The notes beneath the pieces were generated by a model. That model searched no databases. It saw only the letters and a program-made list of their open reading frames with translations, and was not told the origin of the DNA. From Symbiodinium natans (Eukaryota > Sar > Dinophyceae > Suessiales > Symbiodiniaceae), in assembly GCA_905221605.1 (NCBI GenBank), contig CAJNDS010001746.1, forward strand, positions 277,797-341,796: a stretch of DNA of 64,000 bases, given 5' to 3'. The position numbers and the translations under genes were made by a program. Below are positions 1 to 10,548 of the stretch, in pieces. Positions within the stretch are counted from its first letter, which is position 1. Each line of letters starts with the position of its first letter.

Positions 1-927
1 TGAGAACTCTGGGAGAGGCTTAAAAGTCTCGTGGGTTGACCACTCAAGGTGTTATGAATGTTTGGACATGTGCACGGTTGAGCTTGCAGCCGATGTGGAT
101 GGAAGCTCCAAAGCACTTGGCCTCGGCCTCGGCCTCAGCCTTGACGAGGCGTGCTATTTCCAAGAGTTGGAGACGCCAGTTTATAAGTTTCCACACAGGA
201 AGCTTAGGTCCGTGCTTGCGGCTGCACGACGTTTGAGCACCCTGTCAACAGTGCTTGCAGGATTTGGTAGATTCTTGCCGGGCCAGCTTCTTGACAAGAC
301 GCTAAGGTATACTGTTTAAGCAGCCAAGACTGTCCCAAAATCAAGCTGAGATCATTGCAACAGCAGGTTCCTCCTCCCCTCAACTCAGGAGCTGACCAGG
401 ACGGTGGGCAGCTCTGCCATCAGAACCCACGGCTACGCCTTTCCTTTTTGGAGCCCGTCTTTTCCAAGTTCACATTTGGAGCCCTTCTTGTCCAGGCACG
501 TTCCAGCATGTCCGAGTGCACGTTTTGAAGTGCCGCGTTTCCATGCGCTTTTTTGGGGCCCGCCTTGTGCAGCTTGTGCAGCTCTACATTGCTTATAGGT
601 TGTTTAGGGTTTGGGGTTTAGGGCTCTGGGTTCAGGCGCTGTTTGGCCCTTCCGGACGCGCGATCCCACACTGGCTACTGCCTGCGCCGACCGCTGGAGA
701 TACTTGCAGAAGGTATACACGTGCATATGCATGCAAATATGCAGGTTTTGATTGTGTGTGTGTATACAGAATACGCACACACACACACACAAGAGCCCCC
801 AAGCACTCAGCATTCTATCCAATCATATGTGCGAAGCAATCCGAGGTCAGCGTAGGTCAGCATGGTGGGGTAAGGGCTTGGTGCTGCTGAGCGCAATGCT
901 GATGCAGAGCCTTTTTATTGACTCTCT
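1..927. other. left edge, no gene recognised
   Basis: No reading frame here looks like a protein. The stretch contains TTTAGGG-like bases near 600-625, a short (AC)n run near 776-793, and a segment (about 440-850) loosely similar to 21.4-21.65 kb, both holding a 'CTTTTTGGAGCCC' type motif followed by a TGTGTG/ACACAC tract. It is probably the decayed upstream part of the dispersed repeat that reappears at 21.6 and 10.5 kb. Confidence 0.5.
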
Positions 928-1083
928 GTGAGGGAACGTCACCCTCACGATCCTGACGCTGGCGGCCTTTGTCTGCCCTTTTCTGCAGCCGGGCAAGTTC
1001 CAGTCTCTTGTCCCGACATCTCGGCGGCAGTGTCCTCGGGCATCAACTCGGACGAACTGCCACGCGTGCCTGCTGCGACGGAA
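928..1083. repeat. dispersed repeat family, copy 1 (partial)
   Basis: This segment aligns by eye with 22105-22271 and 10995-11150. Shared blocks include 'GGGCAAGTTCCAG', 'TCTTGTCCCGACAT' and 'TCGGACGAACTGCCA'. Compared with copy 2 it lacks about 13 bases just before the edge of the 3.2-kb duplicated block. Substitutions between copies fall at all codon positions in both strands' frames, so I see no sign of a conserved protein. Confidence 0.7.
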
Positions 1084-4000
1084 ACTGAGCTGCCAGCTTT
1101 GGCCGGAAGAGGTAAAGCATACTATCCACCAAAGAGGTATTCCAGCACATCGATCTGCCCAAGGTCGTTCGATGTGCTTCGTTTGGTTTGCCAAGCTTTG
1201 CACCCCCTTCAAACTTTGAGGACGGGAGCTCGTGGCCTCCCCTCGCAGTATCTTCGACAGTCCTGCACAATGCACCAGAAATACTCAAACCACAAACCAG
1301 ACTGAGGCCGTGCCGAAGACAGTCCCACATACATGACGGCTTATCTGGTTGTTGCGCTCCTGGGCCCGTCTTCTTGGTGAGCAGGAAGTAGCCTTCCATG
1401 TGCGGGCCGTACCTCTGTTGGGCATCACTCAGACTCAGTGATTAAACTTGAGGAGAGAGAGAGAGGGGGGGGATGCGGGGGGCCTTAAGGGGTCACTTCT
1501 GCACCAGCGGTTCCCACTCCAAGGCATCCTGTAGGTCGTCGCCGGTCTGATAGTAGTGGTCCTCTTCCAAAGCAGATTCAGAACTCCCCAGACGGGGAGT
1601 CATCAGTTACCACTTCCCATCTGTCATCCCCCCCCCTTTTCCCAGTAAAGAAAATGCTGCTGTCCTCCAGGTAGAGGAGGTATCGCTCGAACGTCCTCCT
1701 TTGGTGAGTGTGCTTGACGTTGTCTATGTTCCCATCCAGCTCTGCGAGGGCATCTTGGACAAACCTGACTCATCCAAGTGCCAAGTCGCTTTTTGCTGCA
1801 ATAAAGTGGCAGAAAATCGCGACGCAAGTTCAACACACTCAGACTGCCGCTTCAAATGAGTGCGCGTGACTTCGATGTCCGGCACTCTCTCCGGACGCAC
1901 CTCGGAGCCCGGTTCCCTTTCCACAGCTTGGGCACAAGACGGCACAAGGATCATTATCACGGAACCATCGTGACGAACATCGCAGATCGCCGAGGAAAGG
2001 GCGAACTTGAAGGCCGGATGCGGGAAGTAGGAGACCCGCACCGGATAAGACCCAGGATTGGCCAGCAGCTTCCCGATCTCCTCTGCAAAAAGCAACATAG
2101 GAGCCCTCCACAGGGCCTCGAACCCTCCGGCGAGCAGAGTACACCTTAGCATCCCGACTGCCGGTCCTGCTTGTTACCCATTGCTTCTGTGCCTTTGGCA
2201 TCGGTGAATTTCAGGCACCTTCGAAGCTGAGGATCTTGAATTGAAGGGTTTTGCAGGATCTCCTGAAGGCTTGAGATGTTCGCCTGTTGTCCAGGGATTG
2301 TGGCGCGATGCCAGCAGCGTGCATCTGCCAAGCAAGCATCTCCCCGAAGCAGTCCTCTGTGTTGTCTGCGTTGCAGCTTCGAGCTTCAAGCTTTCAATTC
2401 TGGGGGGCTTCAAGCATCCAGGGGCTTCACGGGAGAGGAGCCATAAACCCTGGTAACTTAAAAACACTCTGAGTCGAAACATGTGTCAAACATGAGGAAT
2501 GCAAGATGCACAGAAAATGAGGAGGACGGAAAGCAAGAAACCAAGAGAGGCATCTGGCCGTCAGACATCTCCTCACACCCACGCTTCACTCAACTCGCCA
2601 GCCCCCCCCACATCCTTTTCTCTCGTCCGTCCTTTTCGGACGCCTGCATCGTGAACTCGAACTGGCCACTCCTTGCATGGGTACATCCTCTACCACCGCA
2701 GATTAAAAAATGACACACGAGATGGACATGAAGCACTAGAGCACTGCTATATGAAAGGAAGGCGCATGTTTGGGGCACATAGGGACGCGCTGAAGAGAGC
2801 AGAAGCGGCCGCTCACCGAGGCCGAGTCATGGTGACGCCGTCCTCGATCCCTTGGCCCCAGGCCTGGCGAACCTCAGAAATCAGAGAGGGCACACGGAAA
2901 AGAGACATTTCATGAATCTCTCAAAAAGAGCTCTCTCTTGCATGCTCTCCCTCATCCCTCGGCACGGCACCAGGTGGGGAACTTTTCGGCCGGGCCTCTG
3001 CGACATTCTCTGACACGCAGGGTCGTGCACTGAGGAAACCACTCGTGGAACAAGCCTACCACACGCTGGGAAAGTAACTGGGTGTCATGTGTGGGAGAGG
3101 AGAAACCGGGATCGTTCTCTTCCAAAAAGAGCGTCGAAATCTGTGGCCAACGCCCGGACTCCAGGTCGCAGGGCGCGATCTTCTCGGGCGCCTCCTCCTC
3201 TCTAGAGACCCGATGTTTGCATATAGGACAGTCCAAGGGGGGGAGGGCACTCCGATGTGAGACGCATGGGAGGGCAGATGCCGCACCGTATTCGGCTCCT
3301 CCAAGCCAAGGGATGCCCGGGACGGCGCGTCCTTTCCAAAGGCGAGAGGCCGAAAGATGTCAAGAAAGCATGCGACAAAAAATGCATGGGCCAAAAACTC
3401 TCACACTTCATCAGTTCGAAAACAGCTACGAGTGCAAGACAGCTCTCAACTTTTGCCTTTCTGCCCGGGCGAACTTCCTCTGTTGTTTCTGAATGGTTCT
3501 CTCGCCGTGTGTTCCGTGTCTTCCGAGCCTCGCCGGCAGGCGGCGCAAAGGGCCTCGGGGCTCCCATGGCTCTTTCCTCTCATCTCCTCCGCCGCTCTTT
3601 AGGACCCTGGCAGAGCCCCGTCCCGCAGCCGAACCTGAGGCATGCTGAGGCGTCCCTTTCCCGCGACGATCTCTCGCCCCTGCTTCTCCCCAAGCCTCCA
3701 TGCGGCGCTTGCTCGCGACGTTGGTGCGGAGCATCGTTCGGAAGTCGGTCTGGAACCTCGGAAAAGGAGAAAACAAGAAAACGAGAAAACGAGAAAGGGG
3801 AACCAGAGGCGAAACGGGGGAGATGTTGCCTCTTGTTCCAGCATGCGTCCCTTCCTTCTGGGGAGCTCTCTTTGGCCTCTCTAAAACCCCCTCTGAGGCT
3901 CCAGGCCGCAGGCTCCCCAGCTTGCACTGCGCCACCGGGGCTCCGCCTTCTATGCAAGAGCCACATAGGAACACCCCGAACAAAAACAGCCCGCTCCCCT

Positions 4001-4312
4001 CCCTCCAGCAAAACACTAAGATGATGCGCTCACATGCCAGCTCTCCCTGAGCTCTTCTCTCTCTGTGGGGGCACTTCTCTTTCCTGCGGGCAGCTTCGCC
4101 TCGAGCCAATGCGGCGAAGGCCTCCTTCAGCTGCCGATCCTAGCGGGAAAGGGTGAGACAGGGGAAAACTTTCAGTGTTCACGAAGTCTCAGACAAAGGA
4201 GGAACCATTTCCAATCTTTCTCAACTCTGCACTTGCGCCTCGGCATCGCTGACATCCACCCAGGCTTTCCGGAAAGGGCACTTGTACCTGAGCGCTGAGC
4301 GTGCTCCGCTCA
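1083..4312. repeat. segmental duplication, copy 1
   Basis: This block recurs at 22271-25511 in the same orientation. The offset is constant at 21,188 bases from about 1083 to 3780, so that part has no indels and only a few substitutions (for example near 3290 and 3500). After about 3780 the two copies carry several small indels and a replaced segment around 3840-3860, and homology stops near 4312 after a 'CTCAAGCACGACTCA' match. A minus-strand split gene lies inside. Confidence 0.95.
1493..3756 (-). CDS. split gene of unknown function, duplicated copy 1
   Basis: I do not recognise the protein. Several minus-strand segments look like exons bounded by AG|G acceptors: about 3690-3756 (FQTDFRTMLRTNVASKRR), 2817-2872 (VRQAWGQGIEDGVTMTRPR, with a perfect GT donor), about 2165-2330 (SSLQEILQNPSIQDPQLRR), about 1880-2120 (LLFAEEIGKLLANPGSYPVR, then ICDVRHDGSVIMILVPS), about 1640-1757 (FVQDALAELDGNIDNV, then TFERYLLYLEDSSIFFTGK) and a last acidic exon ending EDHYYQTGDDLQDALEWEP before the stop at 1493-1495. 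A Cys-rich piece starting MDCPICKHRVSREEE lies near 3180-3236. Exon borders apart from those stated are guesses; the 5' end is unknown and more than one gene could be present. An almost identical copy lies at 22.7-24.9 kb. Confidence 0.5.
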
Positions 4313-6218
4313 AGCACGACTCAAACAGAGTGCTGCAGCAGGTGGGTGCGATGCTCAACACCTAACAAAGACACTCATCCAACCGCACCTGTTCTGCGGA
4401 CTGGTGCGGTTGCTTGACGCGAGCCCGGGCCAGACTGCAACGACGCAAACACTTGTTTCTGCTGACCACGCAACGCTCCAACTGGTCAGCGTGCTTCGGT
4501 TTTTGCGTTGGTTGGTTTGCAGTAGTGGCCCCAAAAACAACCACATCCAAATCCCACCTGGTCTGGGCTTCCAGCCACTTCCTCGTGCTACGTAGCCACA
4601 CACACTGCTCGCTCTGAGTGGCCCACACAAAACAAGCAAAGTCAAATGATTCCAAAGCTGAATCTCACCTTGCTGGGGCTGCCAACTCATGATTTTGTTT
4701 TTGGGGCTGGCGAGAGAGAGGACCAGGGTGCGTGTCTGCCGAGCACTCAACGCTCCCACTACTCAGCATGCGTTGTTCTTTGCATCGGTCTTTTTGCGCA
4801 GGCGGCCCACGCTGGCAGTAGCGTTGCTTCTTGGTAGGCACAACAACTTGAGCCAACACCTCACGCAAAAACAACCAAATCCAAATCCCACCTTTTCTCC
4901 AGCAACACACACACACACACACACTCTCCTCGCTTCAATAGCCACACAAAACAAGTCCAGACCATTCCAACTCTCCTCCCATCTCACTTGGTTTGCACCT
5001 CCACTCCCCTTCTTCTGGGCTGAGTCCAGCCACTTCCGAAAAGCAGGTCCAAATCACGACTTGCTTGGGTTGCTTCCGAACAGTCGTGTCACTTCTAGCA
5101 CGTATGGTCTGGACCTGAGGTTGGATACGTGTCACGGTGTCATGCCGGATGTGGTTGGCATGACTGTTGTGATCTTTGCGATTTTGGGCTGTCGTTTGTT
5201 GTTGTCTCTTGCTGTGATTTGTGTTGTTGCTTGTTTGGTCCGCCGACCCTGGCGGCGTGTTGGATGGGTTTCGGAGGTGAAACCTCCTTACAGCCCCAAA
5301 AGGGGGCGGGTACCCCGGCTGCTTCTCCGTGGAGGCCCCTCAACCCACACCGTGCGACTTCAAGTGAGCTGGGGTAAATATCAAGTCTTGGACATCTGAA
5401 ACCCGGCACCCTCCCATCCGGGGGACGCGCATAAGCAGCATTAGCGGGACCCTTGGGGCTGAGGACCCTGGTCGGCACGGGGCGTGCCCGGCTGTGGGCG
5501 ACTTGTCTCTGCGCGAGAGCACTAGCCAACTGAGATCACCAAACTACTCTAAAGTAACTGTGCAACGTGATCCATGAAAGCCTTCACGAAGCACTCTGGC
5601 CCCCGGCATCTTGTCTCCAAGTGGCTTGCCGAAACAGCACACTGGAGCGCGGGTGAGTTTGGCGCACAAAGGCCGCTTTCTGCTGATGCGAAAAGTTTAC
5701 GCCGATGCGCCATGGCCCCGGCCCTTTTGCCTGAACCCTTTTCACCCAGCGGTCTGTAAAACCTTAGCCCCAACCCCCCCCCCCCCGAGCCTGAACCGCA
5801 AGCCCTAACAAAACTCTACGTCTAAGAGTGGAGGAGTGTACCGACGAGCTGAGACGATGTAGCGTGCGCCGGTCACGCCAGTAAAGAATGATGAGTGTTC
5901 GGTCCTGGCTTGTCATTATGTGTGGCCACATACTGCCAAGAAAATAGCAAGGGGGGGAAGGGGGGGGGAGTCGTTTCTACGTTTTCAGACCTCGAGGCCT
6001 GGTTCCAGCGCGATAAACCAACGCTCGTATAGATCAACACAGCAGGCGTACAGTCACTACGAGTACCGTGGGTTGTCCGGGGCGTCTGACGAAGGAACTG
6101 GGATGACGTTATCGCGCGCCCGCCCGCCCATAAAAATGACTGTCTCCGCGTTGCGGTTTGCCGCGTGCGGCTTTGCCGACTTCATGGCCCATCCTGGACT
6201 GGACTCGTACTGAAGGCT
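4313..6218. other. intergenic, two diverged ~200-bp repeats
   Basis: No gene seen. Segments about 4400-4600 and 4700-4900 resemble each other: each has 'AACGCTCC', 'CGGTTTTTGCG' or 'CGGTCTTTTTGCGCA', then 'ACAACCA' and 'AATCCCACCT'. The second ends in an (AC)n run at 4903-4923. Poly-C near 5770 and G-rich tracts near 5950 follow. Confidence 0.5.
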
Positions 6219-8638
6219 CCGGGGTCAAAGGCCTTTGATGACAAGTACAGACATGAAGAACTGGCGTGGTCATGACCGCTGAATGGGATTGCCAATGCCA
6301 ACAATGCTCCGATGCCCGAATACCAATAGGCTCCGGGGTCAAAGGCCATTAATGGCAAGGACAGACATGAAGAACTGGCGTGGTCATGACCGCTGAATGG
6401 GATTGCCAATGCCAACAATGCTCCGATGCCCGAATACCAATAGGCTCCGGGGTCAAAGGCCATTAATGGCAAGGACAGACATGAAGAACTGGCGTGGTCA
6501 TGACCGCTGAATGGGATTGCCAATGCCAACAATGCTCCGATGCCCGAATACCAATAGGCTCCGGGGTCAAAGGCCATTAATGGCAAGGACAGACATGAAG
6601 AACTGGCGTGGTCATGACCGCTGAATGGGATTGCCAATGCCAACAATGCTCCGATGCCCGAATACCAATAGGCTCCGGGGTCAAAGGCCATTAATGGCAA
6701 GGACAGACATGAAGAACTGGCGTGGTCATGACCGCTGAATGGGATTGCCAATGCCAACAATGCTCCGATGCCCGAATACCAATAGGCTCCGGGGTCAAAG
6801 GCCATTAATGGCAAGGACAGACATGAAGAACTGGCGTGGTCATGACCGCTGAATGGGATTGCCAATGCCAACAATGCTCCGATGCCCGAATACCAATAGG
6901 CTCCGGGGTCAAAGGCCATTAATGGCAAGGACAGACATGAAGAACTGGCGTGGTCATGACCGCTGAATGGGATTGCCAATGCCAACAATGCACCGATGCC
7001 CGAATACCCGTAGGCTCCGGGGTCAAAGGCCATTGATGGCAAGGACAGACATGAAGAACTGGCGTGGTCATGACCGCTGAATGGGATTGCCAATGCCAAC
7101 ACTGCACCGATGCCCGAATACCCATAGGCTCCGGGGTCAAAGGCCACTGATGGCAAGGACAGACATGAAGAACTGGCGTGGTCATGACCGCGGTATGGAA
7201 TTGCCAATGCCAACAATGCACCGATGCCCGAATACCCGTAGGCTCCGGGGTCAAAGGCCACTGATGGCAAGGACAGACATGAAGAACTGGCGTGGTCATG
7301 ACCGCTGAATGGGATTGCCAATGCCAACAATGCACCGATGCCCGAATACCTGTAGGCTCCGGGGTCAAAGGCCACTGATGGCAAGGACAGACATGAAGAA
7401 CTGGCGTGGTCATGACCGCTGAATGGGATTGCCAATGCCAACAATGCACCGATGCCCGAATACCCGTAGGCTCCGGGGTCAAAGGCCATTGATGGCAAGG
7501 ACAGACATGAAGAACTGGCGTGGTCATGACCGCTGAATGGGATCGCCAATGCCAACACTGCACCGATGCCCGAATACCCGTAGGCTCCGGGGTCAAAGGC
7601 CACTGATGGCAAGGACAGACATGAAGAACTGGCGTGGTCATGACCGCTGAATGGGATTGCCAATGCCAACAATGCACCGATGCCCGAATACCCGTAGGCT
7701 CCGGGGTCAAAGGCCACTGATGGCAAGGACAGACATGAAGAACTGGCGTGGTCATGACCGCTGAATAGGATTGCCAATGCCAACAATGCACCGATGCCCG
7801 AATACCCGTAGGCTCCGGGGTCAAAGGCCACTGATGGCAAGGACAGACATGAAGAACTGGCGTGGTCATGACCGCGGAATGGGATTGCCAATGCCAACAC
7901 TGCACCGATGCCCGAATACCCGTAGGCTCCGGGGTCAAAGGCCATTGATGGCAAGGACAGATATGAAGAACTGGCGTGGTCATGACCGCTGAAGGGGATT
8001 GCCATTGATGGCAAGGACAGACATGAAGAACTGGCGTGTTCATGACCGCTGAATGGGATTGCCAATGCCAACAATGCACCGATGCCCGAATACCCGTAGG
8101 CTCCGGGGTCAAAGGCCACTGATGGCAAGGACAGACATGAAGAACTGGCGTGGTCATGACCGCTGAATGGGATTGCCAATGCCAACAATGCACCGATGCC
8201 CGAATACCCGTAGGCTCCGAGGTCAAAGGCTACTGATGGCAAGGACAGACATGAAGAACTGGCGTGGTCATGGCCGCTGAATGGGATTGCCAATGCCAAC
8301 AATGCACCGATGCCCGAATTCCCGTAGGCTCCGGGGTCAAAGGCCACTGATGGCAAGGACAGACAGGTGTTCGTGTGTTCGACTAATATTAAACTGGGAT
8401 AAGCAGCGCGCGGCTTGCAGAAAATCTCGGTACTCGAGTGAAGGGGCGGCGGAAAGCGCATGGTTTGGAGCAAAAACAAACCGGCGATAGCACAGCAACT
8501 GCGAACCAGCGCCAACCTGGCATACAGTGCGAACATATTTGAAAAATCACCTTCAGTGAGGCCTGCGCGACCCGAGGACCCTGCCGGTCCTCCCCCCAGT
8601 TGCGATTCCCAAACGTCCCGAGATACGCTGCGACACAA
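6182..8638 (-). CDS. 818-residue open frame of 38-residue repeats, doubtful
   Basis: The minus strand has an uninterrupted frame across the whole 114-bp array plus about 270 bases of unique sequence upstream. Each unit reads like AFDPGAYGYSGIGALLALAI followed by PFSGHDHASSSCLSLPSV, giving a short hydrophobic segment (GIGALLALAIPF) about 19 times. The unique N-terminal part also has a hydrophobic stretch (SCCAIAGLFLLQTM). Against a real gene: the unit length is divisible by three, so a stop-free frame in one unit is copied to all; a second minus frame is open for 435 residues; and variable sites change residues as readily as not. No intron signals or family match were recognised. It could equally be a non-coding satellite. 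Confidence 0.25.
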   Translation of the reverse strand: MCRSVSRDVWESQLGGGPAGSSGRAGLTEGDFSNMFALYARLALVRSCCAIAGLFLLQTMRFPPPLHSSTEIFCKPRAAYPSLILVEHTNTCLSLPSVAFDPGAYGNSGIGALLALAIPFSGHDHASSSCLSLPSVAFDLGAYGYSGIGALLALAIPFSGHDHASSSCLSLPSVAFDPGAYGYSGIGALLALAIPFSGHEHASSSCLSLPSMAIPFSGHDHASSSYLSLPSMAFDPGAYGYSGIGAVLALAIPFRGHDHASSSCLSLPSVAFDPGAYGYSGIGALLALAILFSGHDHASSSCLSLPSVAFDPGAYGYSGIGALLALAIPFSGHDHASSSCLSLPSVAFDPGAYGYSGIGAVLALAIPFSGHDHASSSCLSLPSMAFDPGAYGYSGIGALLALAIPFSGHDHASSSCLSLPSVAFDPGAYRYSGIGALLALAIPFSGHDHASSSCLSLPSVAFDPGAYGYSGIGALLALAIPYRGHDHASSSCLSLPSVAFDPGAYGYSGIGAVLALAIPFSGHDHASSSCLSLPSMAFDPGAYGYSGIGALLALAIPFSGHDHASSSCLSLPLMAFDPGAYWYSGIGALLALAIPFSGHDHASSSCLSLPLMAFDPGAYWYSGIGALLALAIPFSGHDHASSSCLSLPLMAFDPGAYWYSGIGALLALAIPFSGHDHASSSCLSLPLMAFDPGAYWYSGIGALLALAIPFSGHDHASSSCLSLPLMAFDPGAYWYSGIGALLALAIPFSGHDHASSSCLSLPLMAFDPGAYWYSGIGALLALAIPFSGHDHASSSCLYLSSKAFDPGAFSTSPVQDGP
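6219..8365. repeat. minisatellite, 114-bp unit, about 19 copies
   Basis: Tandem copies of a 114-bp unit that begins GGCTCCGGGGTCAAAGGCCA and carries 'AAGAACTGGCGTGGTCATGA' run from about 6219 to 8365. The leftmost six or so units (6300-6990) are essentially identical, with CCAATA before each unit start and TTAATGG inside; those to the right vary at a few fixed sites (CCCGTA, CCCATA or CTGTAG; ACTGATGG or ATTGATGG; CTCCG or CACCG). One unit near 7995-8040 is cut short. The unit is a multiple of three, so frames stay open across it. The pattern suggests recent expansion at the left end. Confidence 0.97.
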
Positions 8639-9289
8639 GGAAAGAATAGCCCCGGTAGCTCAGGGCTCAGCAGAGTCGGAGTTCATCGCGTTGGTGGGTG
8701 GAGCTTGCGAATCTTGCGTACCTAGTGGACGAGGCAAAGCGATCGGTTCCATTGGAGCCGAAAACTCGATAGCAAGCCGTTGCACGCAGTCCCTGCATCC
8801 TTGCACAACATGTCCAAGCAGGCAGGCGGCAATAGCTGGAAGCTGGGCCTGTCGCAGATTTCTGGAGCCTGGCACTGCCCCACCATCACCATCAGCAGAA
8901 ACACTGCATGCCTCGTGTAGCATGCTTCTACTGCTGCGACGGTCTTCGCCCAGTTTTCAGAATGGGGCCTCAAACACCAAGGAAGCACGGGCTCTCATCT
9001 CTGTGGCTCACACCTGCCACAAACAAAGCTATGCTCTGCGCTCAACACACCCAGGATCTGCTCCTGAGCTTTCCAGGGTCATGACAGATGGTGCTGTCCG
9101 GTCGAGAGCGTGCGAAGATGCGTGATGCGCTCGATGCAGTTCTTGGGAGAGTGGTGCGAAGAGCGGCCTGATGCAGTGCGACCTCGGCTGCGCAGGCTAA
9201 GAAGCAGTTTGATCGGATGTCCCGTTCTTCCTCTTCTTCCTCCTCGCTGGCCCGACAACTTTGAGCGACTCCTACCTGAAAGTGAGTTC
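8366..9289. other. no gene recognised
   Basis: Between the minisatellite and the broken RFC gene I see only short frames on both strands with no motif I can name. The lower part (about 9080-9290) may still hold decayed 3' exons of the RFC pseudogene, but I could not match it. Confidence 0.4.
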
Positions 9290-10213
9290 GATGCTGCTCC
9301 CGGCGGTTCCATGCAAAATAAAACTATCACAGTCAGTCCGGGGCGCTGCTGGGTCATCCGCCGCAAAGCAAGTTGTGCTGTGCTCGTCATTGTCACGTTG
9401 TCGGCCTCAAGGAGTCGCCAGAGATCGCAACAGGGACCAAACCATCTGAAACGAAACGCCACTCTGTTAACACAAGCCGCACATATGTCGTACATGATTG
9501 CATCACACCGAGGCAGACCTCACCCTCACAGGACCGCAGCTGCCTCGTCCAGGATGATTAGCTTGGGCTACCCGTCCACAGAGCCGAACAGCTGCTTCAC
9601 GCTGACCTCAGGCCAGCACAAAGGTGCTTGGGGAGCAAAACAGTGGGGACCTTACACATCACGTGAACGCCTTTCTCACAGAACAAGCACTGTACTGCGG
9701 TACTTATGTCGCGAGAGGCAATATGAGCACTCGGGATCCCCTGGGCTGCCAGCAAAGGTTTTGATTTGCTCACGAACCACGTCGATGCCGCGTGCATCAG
9801 ATGGCGTGCATCAGATGCATTCATCTCCAGCGTCATGGACTTGTATCGCTCCTTGTACCTCCGCTACGGGTTGGGGCACATGTGGGCACAAACCGGAAAG
9901 TACTACGGGAATTCTTCAGGTGCAGTGGAACCGAAGACCGAGGCCCCGTGCATTGTCTTTGCAAGGGCCATGGTCTTGCCCGTGCCAGGGGGGCCGTGCA
10001 ACAACCTGCAGAATTCCCGGTACCCCTAAACGGCTTTCGCCAAGGACTGTTGCCGCTGCGGAACATGTGCGGCAGCGTCCTCTTGGCCATCATCCTCTCG
10101 ATGTCCTCTACACATCGAGCCGCTACCAATCCGTAGTGTGCCAACGGTGCTGAAGGCAGGCTCCTCACGCGAGACAAGCTGATCCAATGAAGCGGGTCTA
10201 TACATTTCCACCT
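9290..10213 (-). pseudogene. replication factor C small subunit, broken copy
   Basis: The minus strand holds, in the right order, the signature blocks of an RFC clamp-loader small subunit (RFC2/RFC5 type; known role: ATP-driven loading of PCNA at replication forks). They are EMYRPASLDQLVS (10170-10211), DIERMMAKRTLPHM (about 10063-10107), the Walker A block LLHGPPGTGKTMALAKTMHG (about 9940-10006), YKERYKSMTLEMNASDA (9815-9860), RGIDVVREQIKTFAG (about 9745-9790), the Walker B-like block KLIILDEA (9541-9567) and MTSTAQLALRR (about 9360-9395). The first two can be joined by an 83-base GT-AG intron. Two lesions argue for a dead copy: a 14-bp tandem duplication at 9790-9817 splits NASDA from RGID and shifts the frame, and an in-frame TAG (9568-9570) precedes the Walker B block, where the usual DEAD reads DEAA. 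Intron remnants argue against a processed cDNA copy. Which subunit it derives from is uncertain. Confidence 0.8.
9790..9817. repeat. 14-bp tandem duplication inside the RFC copy
   Basis: GCGTGCATCAGATG occurs twice back to back (9790-9803 and 9804-9817). Removing one copy would rejoin the conserved NASDARGID reading frame, so the event is a frame-breaking duplication within a formerly coding exon. Confidence 0.9.
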
Positions 10214-10548
10214 CAGTTGCATACTCCGGTCATTCCCAACGAAAATCCAGATAACAGAATCACAATGAGACACAGAGAAACGACGAGACTTTGACGGATG
10301 TTGAGGGTTGCCAGAGGTCCGAGGTGCAGGCCCAAGGAAGCAAGAGCTCTGCTTGAGGCGCCTCGCCGCAAGCTGAACATCCAAATATATCCAAATCATC
10401 CACAGATATGCGTCGGACCCGCAGGAACAACCGCGCCCCCATGGCAACATCTGTTGAAGTCGCGCCGACGTCCATGGCGGTAGCAGGTCAGCTTCCCAAC
10501 GCTCGATTTTTTGGCAGTGAAAACGAATTGATGCCCTAGACGATGCGT

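Noticed and set aside
4846-4856. Minus-strand TTGGCTCAAG, the 3' end of the dinoflagellate spliced leader, also on the plus strand at about 45672.
   Set aside because: Only about ten bases match and the rest of the 22-base leader is absent at both sites, so a relict spliced leader is not supported.
8650-8720. CCCCGGTAGCTCAGGG resembling a tRNA 5' half.
   Set aside because: No matching acceptor stem, anticodon arm or TTCGA loop follows at the right distance.
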